Position numbers and translations under genes: made by a program. A stretch of 64,000 bases of DNA from Siphonodentalium dalli (taxonomy: Eukaryota; Mollusca; Scaphopoda; Gadilida; Siphonodentaliidae): positions 206,854,978-206,918,977 of the forward strand of contig CP136066.1 of assembly GCA_032622095.1 (NCBI GenBank), written 5' to 3'. The notes below the pieces were generated by a model that saw only the letters and a program-made list of their open reading frames with translations, was not told the origin of the DNA and did no database searches. This document shows, in pieces, positions 24,555 through 36,866 of this stretch (within the stretch, counting starts at the first letter, position 1; the number at the start of each line of letters is the position of its first letter).

Positions 24555-24680
24555 ACTGTAACCACAAGTCGCAAAGCTTTTCGCTCTGCGTCTTGGCGCT
24601 GTTCCGGCTAGCTGAGCCCGGGTCGCTTGTGAGTTGTGTGGCCGTTCTGACAAGAACTTAGCCACCGAGCCACCCAGGCT
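24555..24680 (-). mobile_element. SINE-like fragment with tRNA-related head
   Basis: Read on the minus strand from 24679: GCCTGGGTGGCTCGGTGGCT, an A-box-like stretch, followed about 50 nt on by GACCCGGGCTCAGC, a B-box-like stretch. The head resembles a tRNA but is too diverged to be a working tRNA. The 3' limit is unclear. Confidence 0.4.
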
Positions 24681-24699
24681 AAAGTGGGGCTTTGTGCAT

Positions 24700-26008
24700 C
24701 TATGACTACAAGAAAACTAAGATGCATGCATCAGGTCACCCATGAACTATTTAGCAATAGAATAATTCAGTTCGGTTGCGGTTTCACAACGTTACAACTG
24801 ACATACGATTACACAAGACACACCTTGAATGTGGAACTGTGTAAGAGTGAATATTAATGTTCTAAATCCCATGTTTCACCTTTAGTTGTGATTGGGGGGG
24901 GGGGGGTGTCGTACTTTATTAACACGCAAGTAGTGTAATTAAGTACGGGTAATTAGAAGTAACAAATCGTTTAGTTTCTATCGTATAGACTGAAAGGGGT
25001 GAGCAGATTATTGGTGATGAATGTTCTCGTTAGCTGTCAATATAATATGCATATTTGCCCCGTTACGTTTATACACTGTAGCATTGGCGGGCCAGAGTGT
25101 GTTGACATGTTAATTGTTTGGTTCATTAATAACAGATCAGCGGGGATTTGTCGTGAAAACGTACACGTATACGTGGAAATATGCTACGGTTACGGTTAAA
25201 TTGATGGTTCTTCTATTACACCACCGTGTATACTTGGTTTAAATAGGTATATTATATAGGGACGTGTGCTCAATTTTGGTGTGGACCGATGATCGAAAAA
25301 ACTAAATCGGAGGTAAATGTCGCAGGCCGGAGGACCATTTTTTCAATAATTTTTAAAGAAATTGAGCAGTTGCAACAGAAGCAGCAAAAAAGGGTGTACA
25401 ATTGGCAAATGATGAGGGGCGGTGTGATGTGTAACTAGGATTTAAATTAGATATGCAATTTGGAGATTATTGGATGAGGGATGTTATATTAATTATATTA
25501 AAGGGACGAGAGGGTTTAGTTGTCGAAAATATTTGTTCCAAACACCGTAAACAGATCAATATTAAAACGCATACATTTTGGTTCAAATATACGATCACTA
25601 TCCCTTAAAGGAATACGGTCCTGAAAAAAATAATATTATTTTCTTTCAATATACCGATAATATATATATAAAATGTCCATTGGGCGCATATAATCTAATA
25701 TTCGGCCGCCAATCGTTATTTTTATAACGATTCAAAAAAATTCCGAAGTTAGCCGAAGATTTTGTTGTAGACGAAGTCACGTGATCATCAGCCCGATCAC
25801 GTGATTGTCACATGTAAACAGAAGCATAGCACGTGATCGATCACGTGGTAACTCATTGACAACGCATAGATACGCGACGGCGGTATTTTAAGTTTGCATG
25901 TAGTCGATCGCGGCCTTTGACGATTGTCGCGTTATCACACTGCGAATGCAAAACTTCGCCGAAACATCGCCTTTCTCGTAATTAAATGTCGATCTTTATC
26001 GTGTTATT
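24700..26008. other. No gene seen; CACGTG cluster and G run
   Basis: A G run lies at about 24894-24906. Four CACGTG hexamers lie within 70 bp (25778, 25798, 25830, 25842), three of them in the phrase CACGTGATC or its complement. They could be bHLH (E-box/CLEAR-like) sites of a promoter whose gene is not evident. Confidence 0.4.
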
Positions 26009-28615
26009 ATTATACTTCCATGTTTTAACATGGAAGTATATTGTAATTCTTCTGGCTTTTATTATTATTTTTTTTCTTCTTATTATTCCAATAACACCCT
26101 TATATCTCGGGAACGGCTGAACCGATTCACCTGCGGTTTTTTTCTTCAGTATAAAACCTTGGAAGATCTCGGTAAATAGCCTATTGAGAATTTCGTACGA
26201 CCTTGACCTTCGGAGTTATCGCCATTTTGTTGATATTTGGGGGTTTTTCGCGACACAAAAGTAACTTGCAAAATCGATGTTTGAATTCTTATATCGTCAA
26301 AATGGCTAGGCCTATTGATTTGAAGTTTGGTGCATGCATAGCCATTGAGTATACGAAGTCGATGTACAAATAGGGAATTTCGTCTGACCTTGACCTTTGG
26401 AAACAACGCTCTTTATCGGTTTTAGTGTTGTTATCGTATCTCCTCATAAACGGCTTGAGATATCGAGTTCGGACTTTTTTCATTATTTTCGCATGTATGT
26501 GTGTTATGAACCGCCGAAATATGATAGGGTTTACACTTCCGGTTTAAAAGTTCGCTACTGGTCGAAGGATAAAACAACGCTCTTTATAGGAAATCCAGAA
26601 CGGCTCGAGATATTGAGTTGGGACTTTTTGCATGATGTGCAGCAAACTCTGTGCTCTCGAACGATATATATAGTTAACAGATTTCACTTCCGGTTCGGGA
26701 GAACGGGCGTGTGGGTATGTATCTCAAAACTATTTTGGCGCAGATTTTGATGAAATTTATTGGACATAATCTTTAGTTGTCGATTACCACTATTCCGCTC
26801 AGATTTTTAAAATCGGACCTAAACTTCTCGAGTTATGGCTGCTTAAAAACCTAATTTTTATGGGGTTTTCGGACCCCAATAATGACTTGTAAAATTGCAA
26901 AATCGATATTTGATTTCTTATACCGCCGAAACGGCCTGGCCAATTGATTTGAAATTTTGTATCTGCATAGCCGGTGGGCATTTGTTGTCGATGCATAAAT
27001 AAGGAATTTCGTCTGACCTTGACCTTTGGAAACAACGCTCTTTATCGGTTTTATTGTTGTGAAGAGATCTCCTCCTAAATGGCTTGAGATATCGGGTTCG
27101 GACTTTTTTCATTATTTTCGCATGTATGTGTGTTATGAACCACCGAAAAATTATAGGGTTTGCAATTCCGGTTTAAAAGTTGACCCTGGGTCGAATAATA
27201 AAAGAACGCTCTTTATTGGAAATCTAGAACGGCTTGAGATATTGAGTTGGGACTTTTTGCGTTATGTTCATCCAACTGTGCGATGTATAAAGATATATAT
27301 AGTTAACGGATTTCACTTCCGGTTCGGGAGAACGGGCGTGTGGGTATGTATCTCAAAACTATTTTGGCGCAGATTTTGATGAAATTTAGTAGACATGATC
27401 TTTAGCTCTCGCTGACCACTATTCCGTTTATATTTTTAAAATCGGACTTAAACTTCTCGAGCTATGGCTGCTTAAAAACCTGATTTTTATGGGTTTTCGG
27501 ACCCCTAGAATGACTTGCAAAACTTCAAAATCGATGTTTGATTTCTTATATCGTTGAAACGGCGTGGCCAATTGATTTTAAATTTTGTACCTGCATAGCC
27601 ATTGAGCATTCGCGGTCGATGCATAAATAAGTAATTTCGTCTGACCTTGACCTTTGGAAACAACGCTCTTTATCTGTTTTATTGTTGTTAACGTATCTCC
27701 TCCTAAACGGCTTGATATATCTGGTTCGGACTTTTTCATTATTTGCGCATGCACATGTGTTACAAACCATCGAACAATAATAGGGGTCGCCCACCCCCGG
27801 TTTAAAAGTTGACCCTGGGTCGAATTATAAAAGAACGCTCTTTATACGAAATCCAGAACGGCTTGAGATATTGAGTTGGGACTTTTTGCGTTATGTTCAT
27901 CCAACTGTGCGATGTATAAAGATATATATAGTTAACGGATTTCACTTCCGTTTATGGAGAATGGGCGTGTGGGTATGTACCTCAAAACTGTTCTGGCGCA
28001 TATTATGATGAAATTTGGAGGATATAATCTCTAGTTGCCGCTGATCACTATCCCACTCGAAGTTTTTAAATCGGGCTAAAACTTCTGGAGTTATTGCTGC
28101 TTAAATACCTGATTTTCTGGGAGGTTTCGTGCCACCATAATGACTTGCAAAACGTGTTTTGATTTCTTATATCGTCAAAACGGCTCAGCCAATTGATTTG
28201 AAGTTTTGTACCTGCATAGCTATTGAGCATACGCAGTCGACAGACTAATAGAGAATTTCGTCTGACATTCTTCTTTGGGAACAACGCCCTTTATCTTTGT
28301 TATTATTTTTAAGGTATCTCCCCCAAAACGGCTGGAGATATCAGGTTCGGACTTTTTGAATTGTTTGCATCAGATTCTGCGCTGCATAATGATGTATATA
28401 TGTTACGGTTTTTACTTCCTATTTGGGAGAAATGGCGTGTTGGTAAGTGTTTCAAATTGTTTTTGGTGCATATTTTGATGGAATATGGTGGATAGAACCT
28501 GTGGTGGTCGAGTATTACTATGAGCTATAGTATCACCATACTGATATGTGTCTCCCGACACTGACACTTTATCGGGTGGCACAATTTCCGTCATTGGTGG
28601 ACATGGAAGTATCGA
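26009..28615. repeat. ~628-bp tandem array, 3-4 units
   Basis: TTCGTCTGACCTTGACCTTT recurs at about 26380, 27009 and 27637, with a diverged copy near 28259, spacing 629, 628 and 622. Each unit also carries CGGCTTGAGATAT twice and AACGCTCTTTAT twice, 171-172 bp apart. The block opens with a palindrome (ATACTTCCATG, short loop, CATGGAAGTAT) at 26009-26039 and closes near an inverted CATGGAAGTAT at 28603, so it may be an element with short terminal repeats. Matching ORFs at 26397-26750 and 27026-27379 are repeat shadows. Confidence 0.8.
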
Positions 28616-29682
28616 AATTGCTGTGCAATTACAGTTTCATTCTAGTTACTATTATTATATGTATCGCGATGTGTTGTTACTATAAAGCCATGCCCGTATA
28701 TTATTCAGTTTTGCGCGCATTTATCTATATAAACGCGTGCTCGTGTTTATATATATGTTTTCGTTACCGGAATAGTCCAAGTTATATTATATATGCATAT
28801 CAAGATTGCATATATACGCGAAGACTTGCACAGTTATTAGGCAATTATCATCTCGTAAACATTCCAATTTCCAGATGCCATTAGTCGTGTGTCAATAAAG
28901 AGCGTTTCGTTTTAATTATCGTAACGCGGTAAAACAACACACAATTGGTTTATTGCTGTCGGATTTAATCAATTATAATCAAGTCATTCATTACCAATAT
29001 GATATGTTCATTTTTCCTTGGTTATGAATCATGTAATTATTTGGGCAATATGGTGTTTATATATATTTCGGAATATTGCTTCCCCCACCCCAAAACAATC
29101 TAGCCGACTGTCACTGATGGAAATTCACTACATCTATGCATCGTTATTGACCTATTAAATTAGCACTCTAGCGATGCGGTCTATTGAATATCCAGGTCAT
29201 AAATCGACCTCTATGTGGCAATTACGCATAACAATAGGGTTATAAACATCCAATCATATATAACACTTTTTGAAGGAGGGATAATAATCCGGTTTAATAT
29301 GGAATCACATATTCAAGTGCTCTTTATTCGCAATATATCGTAATAGTGAACGCTCTTTATTGCGTCAAGGTAAAGGGACTCGACTTAGAACAGTTGTCAT
29401 CGTGATTTTTTTTACTGATTACACCAATACAGGTCAATACATGTACACGAACTTCCGATATGAATGCTTTATATATCCTTCCAAGTCATAGCAATTTCCG
29501 CTTTATTAAACTCTTTTTATTCATACCATATTAGGAAAACTCTTAACATGGAACGCTCTTTATGGAGCCATGGTGAAGGAAATGGGGAATCGACTAAGAA
29601 TAGTTGTTATCGTGATTTATTCAACATACTCTCCACTTTAACTGCAATTGTATGTATTCGTAACCATGACTGACTTGTCAAA
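28616..29682. other. No gene seen; scattered AACGCTCTTTAT motifs
   Basis: AT-rich. Exact 12-mers AACGCTCTTTAT at 29349 and 29552, and one reversed at 28895-28906. The ~70 bp after the copies at 29349 and 29552 are also similar (TCGACTTAGAACAGTTGT against TCGACTAAGAATAGTTGT). Confidence 0.45.
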
Positions 29683-29901
29683 TTAAACGCTCTTTATTTG
29701 GTATATGTAATCGGTTTCTGATGATTGCGCAACGGGTTTCCCACAGAAATCCCGCCAAATGGCACGTAAACGAACATCGTTTGGAAATGAATACAGCATT
29801 ATACCTAACTGAGAGTCACTAGACCGGCCACAGCCGAAAACACTGCATTTATATGGCAATGTTACGAATGAATGATTGTAAATACGGGACACTCGGGGCA
29901 T
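29683..29901 (-). CDS. THAP-domain zinc-finger exon or fragment
   Basis: On the minus strand an ATG at 29901 opens MPRVSRIYNHSFVTLPY and then KCSVFGCGRSSDSQLG, followed by MLYSFPNDVRLRAIW. This is the N-terminal half of a THAP domain: C-x4-C, the F-P of the SFPND segment, and the invariant tryptophan after the LR. The later C-x2-H ligands are not in this reading frame, so the domain must continue in another exon or is cut short. THAP domains bind DNA and occur in host factors and in P-element-like transposases. No neighbour decides between these. The ORF ends in an AACGCTCTTTAT motif read backwards. Confidence 0.6.
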   Translation of the reverse strand: MPRVSRIYNHSFVTLPYKCSVFGCGRSSDSQLGIMLYSFPNDVRLRAIWRDFCGKPVAQSSETDYIYQIKSV

Positions 29902-31050
29902 ATATACGGAAAATTAAAACAACATCGTGAACACGCGCCCGAATAGAGTTCACATGCCTGCTCATGTTTTTATAAGCTTTATTTTTGACACGAAAGTGTT
30001 ACCTATCCCGCTCAATCGGCCTTCTATAGTTTTTTTGTCAAAACAATAACTTTCCAAACAGCGCTTAAGACAAATCACAAGTGAATATAACTCACCGCGC
30101 GATGACAATTAACCATGTGTACACAATGCTATTGATATGCCCCGCAGTAATTCCATCACGCTCACGAGCTGATGTCTATTCCGGATTTTCCATCGTCATA
30201 TAGGTAGACACAAATAACTCCGATTCCGTGTTTTTAATTAGTTTACCTCGCTTGACGTCATGCGAGGTTTTTGCGACGGAGATAGCCGACAACCGGTGGC
30301 GGTATTATTTATTTATTTCTCGGCTTAATTATTACGCGATTTTTATGGGACTTGGATTATTGTGATCACAATAGGGGTGGCTTTCCGATAGAGTTTTGTT
30401 GTTTCATGAGCACTGTAATCCCTTAAACATCATGCTTACATAAAGACCTACTAAATTTTACATAAACAAGAGTCTGATTGTGTTATAGAAGGCAGCATAA
30501 TGCTACTGGCTAATCACACACAAATGGTATAAACGCTCTTTATTATTTCCAAATAAGGAATTGAGCAACAAAGAACGCTCTTTATGTTTACCATCATAAT
30601 ATAAAGAAACACCAGGAAAGTAACTTTTTATGCTTTGTTTACACAACAGTCGGCAAATTTACGACTATAACATAATGTTTATGAGATATTTCTCATTTGT
30701 ATATTAACAAAGTCTGTCTATATTTGAATATTATTTCGTTTGTAGCGGTGGAAATATGTTCACATGATACCCACCAAGGCCTTCATACCTTTAAGGTATA
30801 CTACAACTGTTTTTCTTTTCAATAGCAGAATACAGAATGCTATTAAGAAGTGACACAAAACACAGAACATTTGTTTTAATTATAAGTATTAAGAAGTGAG
30901 AGATATGTGAGTCAAGGAAACCAGTAACGAAAGGCAATATTAACATGATTTGTCAGAGAATAATTGTTTACGTTCGAATGAATATGTACTGGAAACAAAC
31001 TGTCTGTACCAGACTTTCATAAACACAAATTATGTATTAATGATCATTAA
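29902..31050. other. No gene seen
   Basis: AT-rich spacer with two further exact AACGCTCTTTAT motifs at 30532 and 30574. Upstream side of the THAP exon. No core promoter can be assigned. Confidence 0.35.
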
Positions 31051-31074
31051 TGGTGTAACGACATATTTCGTTCT

Positions 31075-32370
31075 TTAATGTCTCAAATGAAAGTGTCAAT
31101 GACACTGTAGCTCAACTTTGAGAAGAAGTTAAATTTGTGTGATGAGCAATGAATGGAAAGATTTAGAATTGAATTTGGAAATCCAAGATGGCCACTGGCA
31201 GCCATGTTTTTTTGTCGGAATGTCCCCAAAATGACTCATTCTCATCTACATTCCAATTTCAACAGCCATGAAAAATTTCATGATGATCAGACTAAAGGTA
31301 CGACCTGTAGCCCGTGCTAAAGGATTTAGTCATACAAAGAGTAAAATCCAAGATGGCTGCTGGCAGCCATGTTTTTGGGTCAAATGATCCCAAAATGACT
31401 CGTTCCCATCTACATGTCATTATTAACATTCTTGACAAATTTTATGATGATCAGACTGAAAGTACGACCTGTAGCCCGTGCTAAAGAATTTAGTCATACA
31501 AAGAGTAAAATCCAAGATGGCTGCTGGCGGCCATGTTTTTGGGTCAAATGGTCCCAAAATGACTCGTTCCCATCTACATGTCATTATTAACATTCTTGAC
31601 AAATTTTATGATGATCAGACTGAAAGTACGACCTGTAGCCCGTGCTAAAGAATTTAGTCATACAAAGAGTAAAATCCAAGATGGCTGCTGGCGGCCATGT
31701 TTTTTGGCCGAATAACCCCAAAATTACTCGTTCCCATCTACATGTCAATATTATCATCCATGACAAATTTCATGATGATCAGACAAACAGTACGACCTGT
31801 GGCCCGTGCTAATGGATTAAATTTTGAAATCCAAGATGGCCACTGGCGGCCATTTTTTTTGTCCGAATGACCCCAAAATGACTCGTTCCCATCTACATTC
31901 CAATTTCAACAGCCATGACAAATTTTATGATGATCAGACTAAAGTTAAGACCTGTAGCCCGTGTTAAGATTTAGTCATATAAAGACTAAAATCCAAAATG
32001 GCTGCTGCGGCCATGTTTTTTGGCCGAATGACCCCAAAAGGACTCGTTCCCATCTACATGTCATTATTAACATTCTTGACAAATTTCATGATGATCAGAC
32101 AAACATTACGAACTGTAGCCCGTGCTAATGGATTGAATTTTGAAATCCAAGATGGCCACTGGCGGCCATGTTTTTTTTCTCCGAATGATCCCAAAATTAA
32201 TAATCTGGTCTAAATGTTGATGTCAACAGCTATGACAAATTTCATAATGATCCGACCAAAGGTACGACCTGTAGCCTGCATTGTTGACGCCTTACGTACA
32301 CACATACACACGGACGACAAAGCCATGGCAATAGCTCAAACTTTACAATTTAACGACATTTTCGGTCTTT
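31075..32370. repeat. ~160-bp tandem repeat family
   Basis: About seven units of AAATCCAAGATGGCTGCTGG, then CGGCCATGTTTTTTGG, a CCCCAAAATGACTCGTTCCC-like phrase, ATGATGATCAGAC and GTACGACCTGTAGCCCGTGC. It opens with GTGTCAATGACACTGTAGCTCAAC and ends with GGACGACAAAGCCATGGCAA, then TAGCTCAAACTT. The same family lies inverted at 57971-59858. The ORF at 31998-32213 is a repeat shadow. Confidence 0.85.
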
Positions 32371-32381
32371 AACAGTTTAAT

Positions 32382-32679
32382 AGGGGCCCCCGGTGGTCCA
32401 GTCGGTAGAGTGCCAGGTGTTTACGTCGTCCCAGGCCGTCCAGCGCTGACGAAGCTGGTTCTAACCCCACCATAGGGAGGGTGACCGGAATCGTGTATCT
32501 GGGCAAGTTTGTCAATTGCTTTCCGGGGGTCGGTGGTTTCTACACGCAGTGGAACAACTTCCCGGTGAAATTGAGCCTCTGCGTGGTCTTTCCTCCACCC
32601 GTAAAATTGACAACGTCGTTTGTGGCCCAGCGGCTAGAATGACGATAAACCCTAATAAACAACAGCAACAACAATTAAT
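32382..32679 (+). mobile_element. tRNA-derived SINE
   Basis: The head reads GGTGGTCCAGTCGGTAGAGT, with a good RNA polymerase III A box (TGGTCCAGTCGG), and 60-70 nt later GGTTCTAACCCC, a good B box. A tRNA-unrelated body follows, then a tail AATAAACAACAGCAACAACA. The 8-bp AGTTTAAT at 32374-32381 is repeated at 32680-32687 as a target duplication. It interrupts the TTTAATGACATTTTTCGGTC repeats around it. Confidence 0.85.
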
Positions 32680-32870
32680 AGTTTAATGACATTTTTCGGT
32701 CTTTATAATATCTCAAGATATAGGGGGTATTTGGATCTCTAGTTTAACGACATTTTTCGGTCTTTATAGTTTAACGACATTTTTCGGTCTTTAATATCTC
32801 AAGATAGAGGGGCCCTTAGGGGGTATTTGGATCTCTAGTTTAACGACATTTTTCAGTCTTTGATAGCAAA
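32680..32870. repeat. Short tandem repeat CATTTTTCGGTCTTT
   Basis: TTTAACGACATTTTTCGGTC recurs near 32345, 32685, 32740, 32768 and 32838, and TATCTCAAGATA plus GGGGGTATTTGGATCTCTAG twice. It appears to be the 3' flank of the ~160-bp family. Confidence 0.7.
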
Positions 32871-33592
32871 ATGGAAGAAGTACATATTTGGAAGATGTGG
32901 TGGCCCTAAAAAGGAAAGTTGTTTGGTGGTCTTGAAATGCAGTTTTTCTTAACAGTCTTCCTTGATTAAAGTGATGTGAAACACTCCGGCAGACACCGGG
33001 CAGAGTGATCAAATAAATAGAAATTAAGAATAATCTTTCTCAAAGTAGTTATTTGTTACGAATATTAATCCAAATGGATGTTACACAACGTCATTCTTAT
33101 ATATTAGTTAAATGCAATGACTCTCGATGGCAAAATGATTTTTGTTTAATTACAGCCGATAGTTGCGCCCCGAATCGAGATGTAAATATTTACAATTTGG
33201 AGTAGTTCAGACGATGTTCTATATGAAGTGGTGTGGTAGATCTTTTTGGAAATTTTCAGTGATGTTAGTAGAATGATAACATTCCCCACGTTGGAAAAGT
33301 GCCTGAGCACTAACTTATCAATTTCTCGCTCCCGAAAAATTCCATAATATGTCTTTAAACATATATATAAATCTCCGAAAAAAAAAATTCTAAAGCATTA
33401 AACGATTTGCTATATTTCCACTAGGGCATATATTTCATCTGATTTTGCGAGAATCCATATATACTTTTTCATGAGAATCCAGGGTAATTTGCGAGAATCT
33501 AGATTTGGATTCTCGCCGAAATATAAGCCCAGATTTCACTCTGAAGTGTGCCTAAATGGCATAAATTGTACCTTGGTTCCCATGTTCGCTAT
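32871..33592. other. No gene or repeat recognised
   Basis: AT-rich single-copy-looking sequence. No ORF, RNA gene or inverted repeat that I can support. Confidence 0.3.
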
Positions 33593-34314
33593 AAACTAGC
33601 TTGAAATTCGCAAACCAATGAATTTTTTTTCTTCAGAAAATTTACATTTTTATGATTCGCGACATAAATTGTCACCAATAAAAACAAATTTGATTCATCG
33701 TGGAAGTTAGTCGGTGACTATAAATAATGTCACCATTCAACTGAATGTTGTTGAATTCTATTGAGATGTGGAGCAGACAATATATTGGGAGGCTCGGAGG
33801 CTCCATAGCATGAGGCACCCACCCCCTTTTTCGTATGCCGTATTCCATGCCCTGTTATGAGGTACGCCGTATTTCCGGCCCCTCTGTTAGGAGGTATTCG
33901 GTATTCCAAAAATACCGGTGTACGTACGCCGACCTTCCAAAAAATGAAGTTTTCATATATTTTTATGTATTCCATATGGTATTCCGTATTCCAACTTCTG
34001 TGTTAAGTGGTATTCCGTCTTCCATGGGGGGTGGGGGTGGGGGCCTCTAGCATCTGCTCCTCAATCCTTACCAGATGTCAGTAAAAGTTTCCCATTTCAT
34101 TATTTCAGTTCTTTAGCAATCTTAATCATTATATGTAATGCCCTGACCATGCTCAATACTAGCTTGAAATTGGCGAAACAATGAATTTTTTTTCTTCAGA
34201 AAATTAACATTTTTATGACTCGCGACATAATTGTCATCAATAAAAACAAATTTTATTCATCGTGGAAGTTAGTCGGTGACTATAAATAATGTCACCATTC
34301 AACTGAATGTTGTT
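33593..34314. repeat. Direct ~160-bp duplication with an insertion between copies
   Basis: 33593-33752 and 34149-34314 are direct copies (ACTAGCTTGAAATT, GACATAAATTGTCACCAAT, CATCGTGGAAGTTAGTCGGT, CACCATTCAACTGAATGTTG). A third, partial copy starts near 34498. Between the first two lies 33758-34062, bounded by ATTGAGATGTGGAGCAGA and the inverted ATCTGCTCCTCAAT, with GTATTCCGTATTCC-like internal repeats. This is probably a small inverted-repeat element. Confidence 0.6.
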
Positions 34315-35540
34315 GAGCATATTTCAACCCATTTTGGAAGTTTAAATGAATATTTTCTTCACACTCAAAGTCAATTGACAAATTTCAGGATTTTAGCCTG
34401 CTTCGTTGGGACCAAATATTTGTTGTGCACACTGAAGGAACGTCTACCATCACTCGATAGGCCAGATTATGCCCTGACCATGCTATAAAGTATTAAACTA
34501 GCTTGAAATTGGCAAAACTATGATTTTTTTGGTTGAACAAATTTACATGGGAATCTCCATAGAAAACGGTTATATTTCGATAAAAACGAAAGTAATGCGA
34601 AATGAAAGTCGGCACTGGCCAGAATTGTGCAGAATAACATATGAGTCAAGTTATATGCGAATATTTGACCTCATTCGATTAAATAGTCTCGTATTTAAGG
34701 AATCAATGCCAATGGCGCTCGGACATGTGGAAATTTTTTCCGTCGCACTCGCAGACTGTAAGGCGGAATTGTGAAATGTAAACACCATTACCTTTTGTGA
34801 GAATAACACAAGCGCAGACTTTATCAAAGTAATGCAATACACAACAACAAAAAGGATAAAACGGATATAAACACGGTATAAGTGAGAATAAACGTGGAAA
34901 CAGTTGACAACATTTGTTCGGTTATTCGGCAAAACCGAAGGTATAGATTTATGGTCACTAACAAGAAATTCAATTAATTGAGGAAAAACACCCACTGTCC
35001 TGAGTGGTATTGATAAGCTGTTGGGGGGGGGGGGGAGAGATATTAATTGTGTTAAAGTGCAATGGGAAGTAATTGCGGTTAAGGGTAATAAGAAATGTCT
35101 TATTGCATTCTCATTGGGCTTAATCATAATTAGAGATTCCTTAAGTTATTGCGGTTAATCGAAATTGTCTATTAAATGTCAATTTTGATTCCCATAGAGA
35201 TCATCAATGATGTCTATGCGCAGGGTCGACGTGCCAATCTTCTCTATTTGGATTCCAATTGTTGGCTCATTAAATATGCACATATGCTTAAGATACAGTC
35301 GTGCACGAAGCGAGCTCCCGTAAGTCGGGTTTTGGATCCCATGCAGTTAATGAAAATATCATTGAAATAATCAGTTTCCCCCAATAAACAACCATATATT
35401 CAATATACATGTTTTGGAGCAGAATTAGGCAGTCCATATTGGACGCCATCATGGAATTTATTTTTTTTGGTTTAATTTTCACACATATTTATTAGTTATG
35501 TGGATGGAGTTCTCATTAAACCTCACATCCTTATATTGGT
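34315..35540. other. No gene supported
   Basis: The longest ORF of the region is on the minus strand (35127-34651, 158 codons), but it runs through a G/C run near 35025 and has no family motif. A + strand ORF at 34520-34774 overlaps it. Neither is convincing. Confidence 0.3.
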
Positions 35541-35542
35541 TA

Positions 35543-36001
35543 CAGTAATGCCCAAAGTAATTGACCACTTAACCACATCAGAATTATTGGTAATTTTTCA
35601 GCATTTAAAATCCTGACAAATTACCCATTATTCAGCTGTGGTCAATTACTTTGTACATTACTGTATGAGGATTGAGTTATCATTACACCTCAAATCCTTA
35701 TATTGGTTACAGTAATGCCCAAAGTAATTGACCACTTAACCACAGCAGAATTATGGGTATTTTTTCAGCATTTAAAATCCTGACAAATTACCAATAATTA
35801 TGCTGTGGTTAAGTGGTCGATTACTTTGGACATTACTGTATGAGGATTGAGTTATTATTACACCTCAAATCCTTATATTGGTTACAGTAATGCCCAAAGT
35901 AATTGACCACTTAACCACAGCAGAATTATGGGTAATTTTTCAGGATTTAAAATCATGAAAAAATACCCATTATTTTGCTGTGGTTAAGTGATCAATTACT
36001 G
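35543..36001. mobile_element. Three hairpin MITEs in tandem (TA target)
   Basis: Copies at 35543-35663, 35710-35838 and 35885-36001, each beginning CAGTAATGCCCAAAGTAATT and folding back, each flanked by TA. The spacers between them are the same phrase (TGAGGATTGAGTTAT, then ACACCTCAAATCCTTATATT), so the element and its flank were duplicated in tandem rather than inserted three times. The third copy has a shortened right end. Confidence 0.85.
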
Positions 36002-36866
36002 TATGTAGATGGAGTTAAACCTCACATCAGTGTGTTGGGGATTTGGACCTTGACTTGGGACCTTTTGTTTTTAACGCGACAAATGCGCGTACACCTTATA
36101 CACAAATTTCTTATGTAACCAGAGTTTTTCTTGGATAAGATGAGTTTGAAGCCTGCTTACATTTCAAAATGTTGTCAGTTTTATATTGTCTGCAGCGGAA
36201 CTCAACGCGTTGAAGCAAAAGTTAGAAAAGATAAAATGTGTACGTAATGAGACTACAATACAACTGAAAAAATAAACTGAGGGAGGGGTGGGCGATACAG
36301 GGAACTAAGGGTTGAACCGATATAAATTTGTAGAGCGATAACGACCGATGTTGACATAATATGCATCTGAACTCTACTGTTGCAACATGGCTATAAAATA
36401 GGGGGGTGTCAGAATCTTAGTCATCTCTATATAGTGCCAGAATAGTCATCTATAAGATGTTGGGTTGGTTATATGGACTCGGAGAAAAAGTGGTTTGTAC
36501 CGATGAACTGACATAAATTAGTGGAGCGATGTTGCATCGCGACTGTACTAAAGCAGCAATGATGTAAAATGGGGGGGGGGGGGGGGGGAGTCTGAAATTA
36601 TCTATCTCTATAGATGGCACCAGGATTATATAGATAGGAATAGCAATTGATATACGTATACAGTATACTATAGTAATACCATAGACATATAAGTACAAAT
36701 ATCACGTGATAAAATATTACGTTACGTGAATATACCGATGAAAGAAATAAATAAATTGGACCGGGATTAGAGGTTGGGTTGGTTATATGTGGATAATTGG
36801 ATATGGAATTCATACCGATGAAACGATACAAATTAGTGGAGCGATAATGACCAATGTTGACACTTA
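36002..36866. other. No gene seen; long G run
   Basis: A run of about 19 G lies near 36570-36588. The phrase GAACTGACATAAATTAGTGGAGCGAT recurs in part near 36500, 36825 and 37250, hinting at an old ~350-bp tandem repeat. No coding signal. Confidence 0.35.

Noticed and set aside
24555-24680. tRNA gene on the minus strand
   Set aside because: The A- and B-box-like stretches are diverged and a cloverleaf cannot be drawn, so a SINE head is the better reading.
26397-27379. Twin 117-codon ORFs 629 bp apart
   Set aside because: They are the two copies of the 628-bp tandem unit. Similarity between them reflects the repeat, and the third unit does not keep the frame.
28546-28884. 112-codon hydrophobic + strand ORF
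   Set aside because: AT-rich, no motif, overlaps the end of the tandem array. Hydrophobic chance ORFs are common in such DNA.
34651-35127. 158-codon minus-strand ORF, the longest in the window
   Set aside because: It runs through a homopolymer tract, has no recognisable motif or splice context, and a length of this order is expected by chance in 64 kb of six frames.
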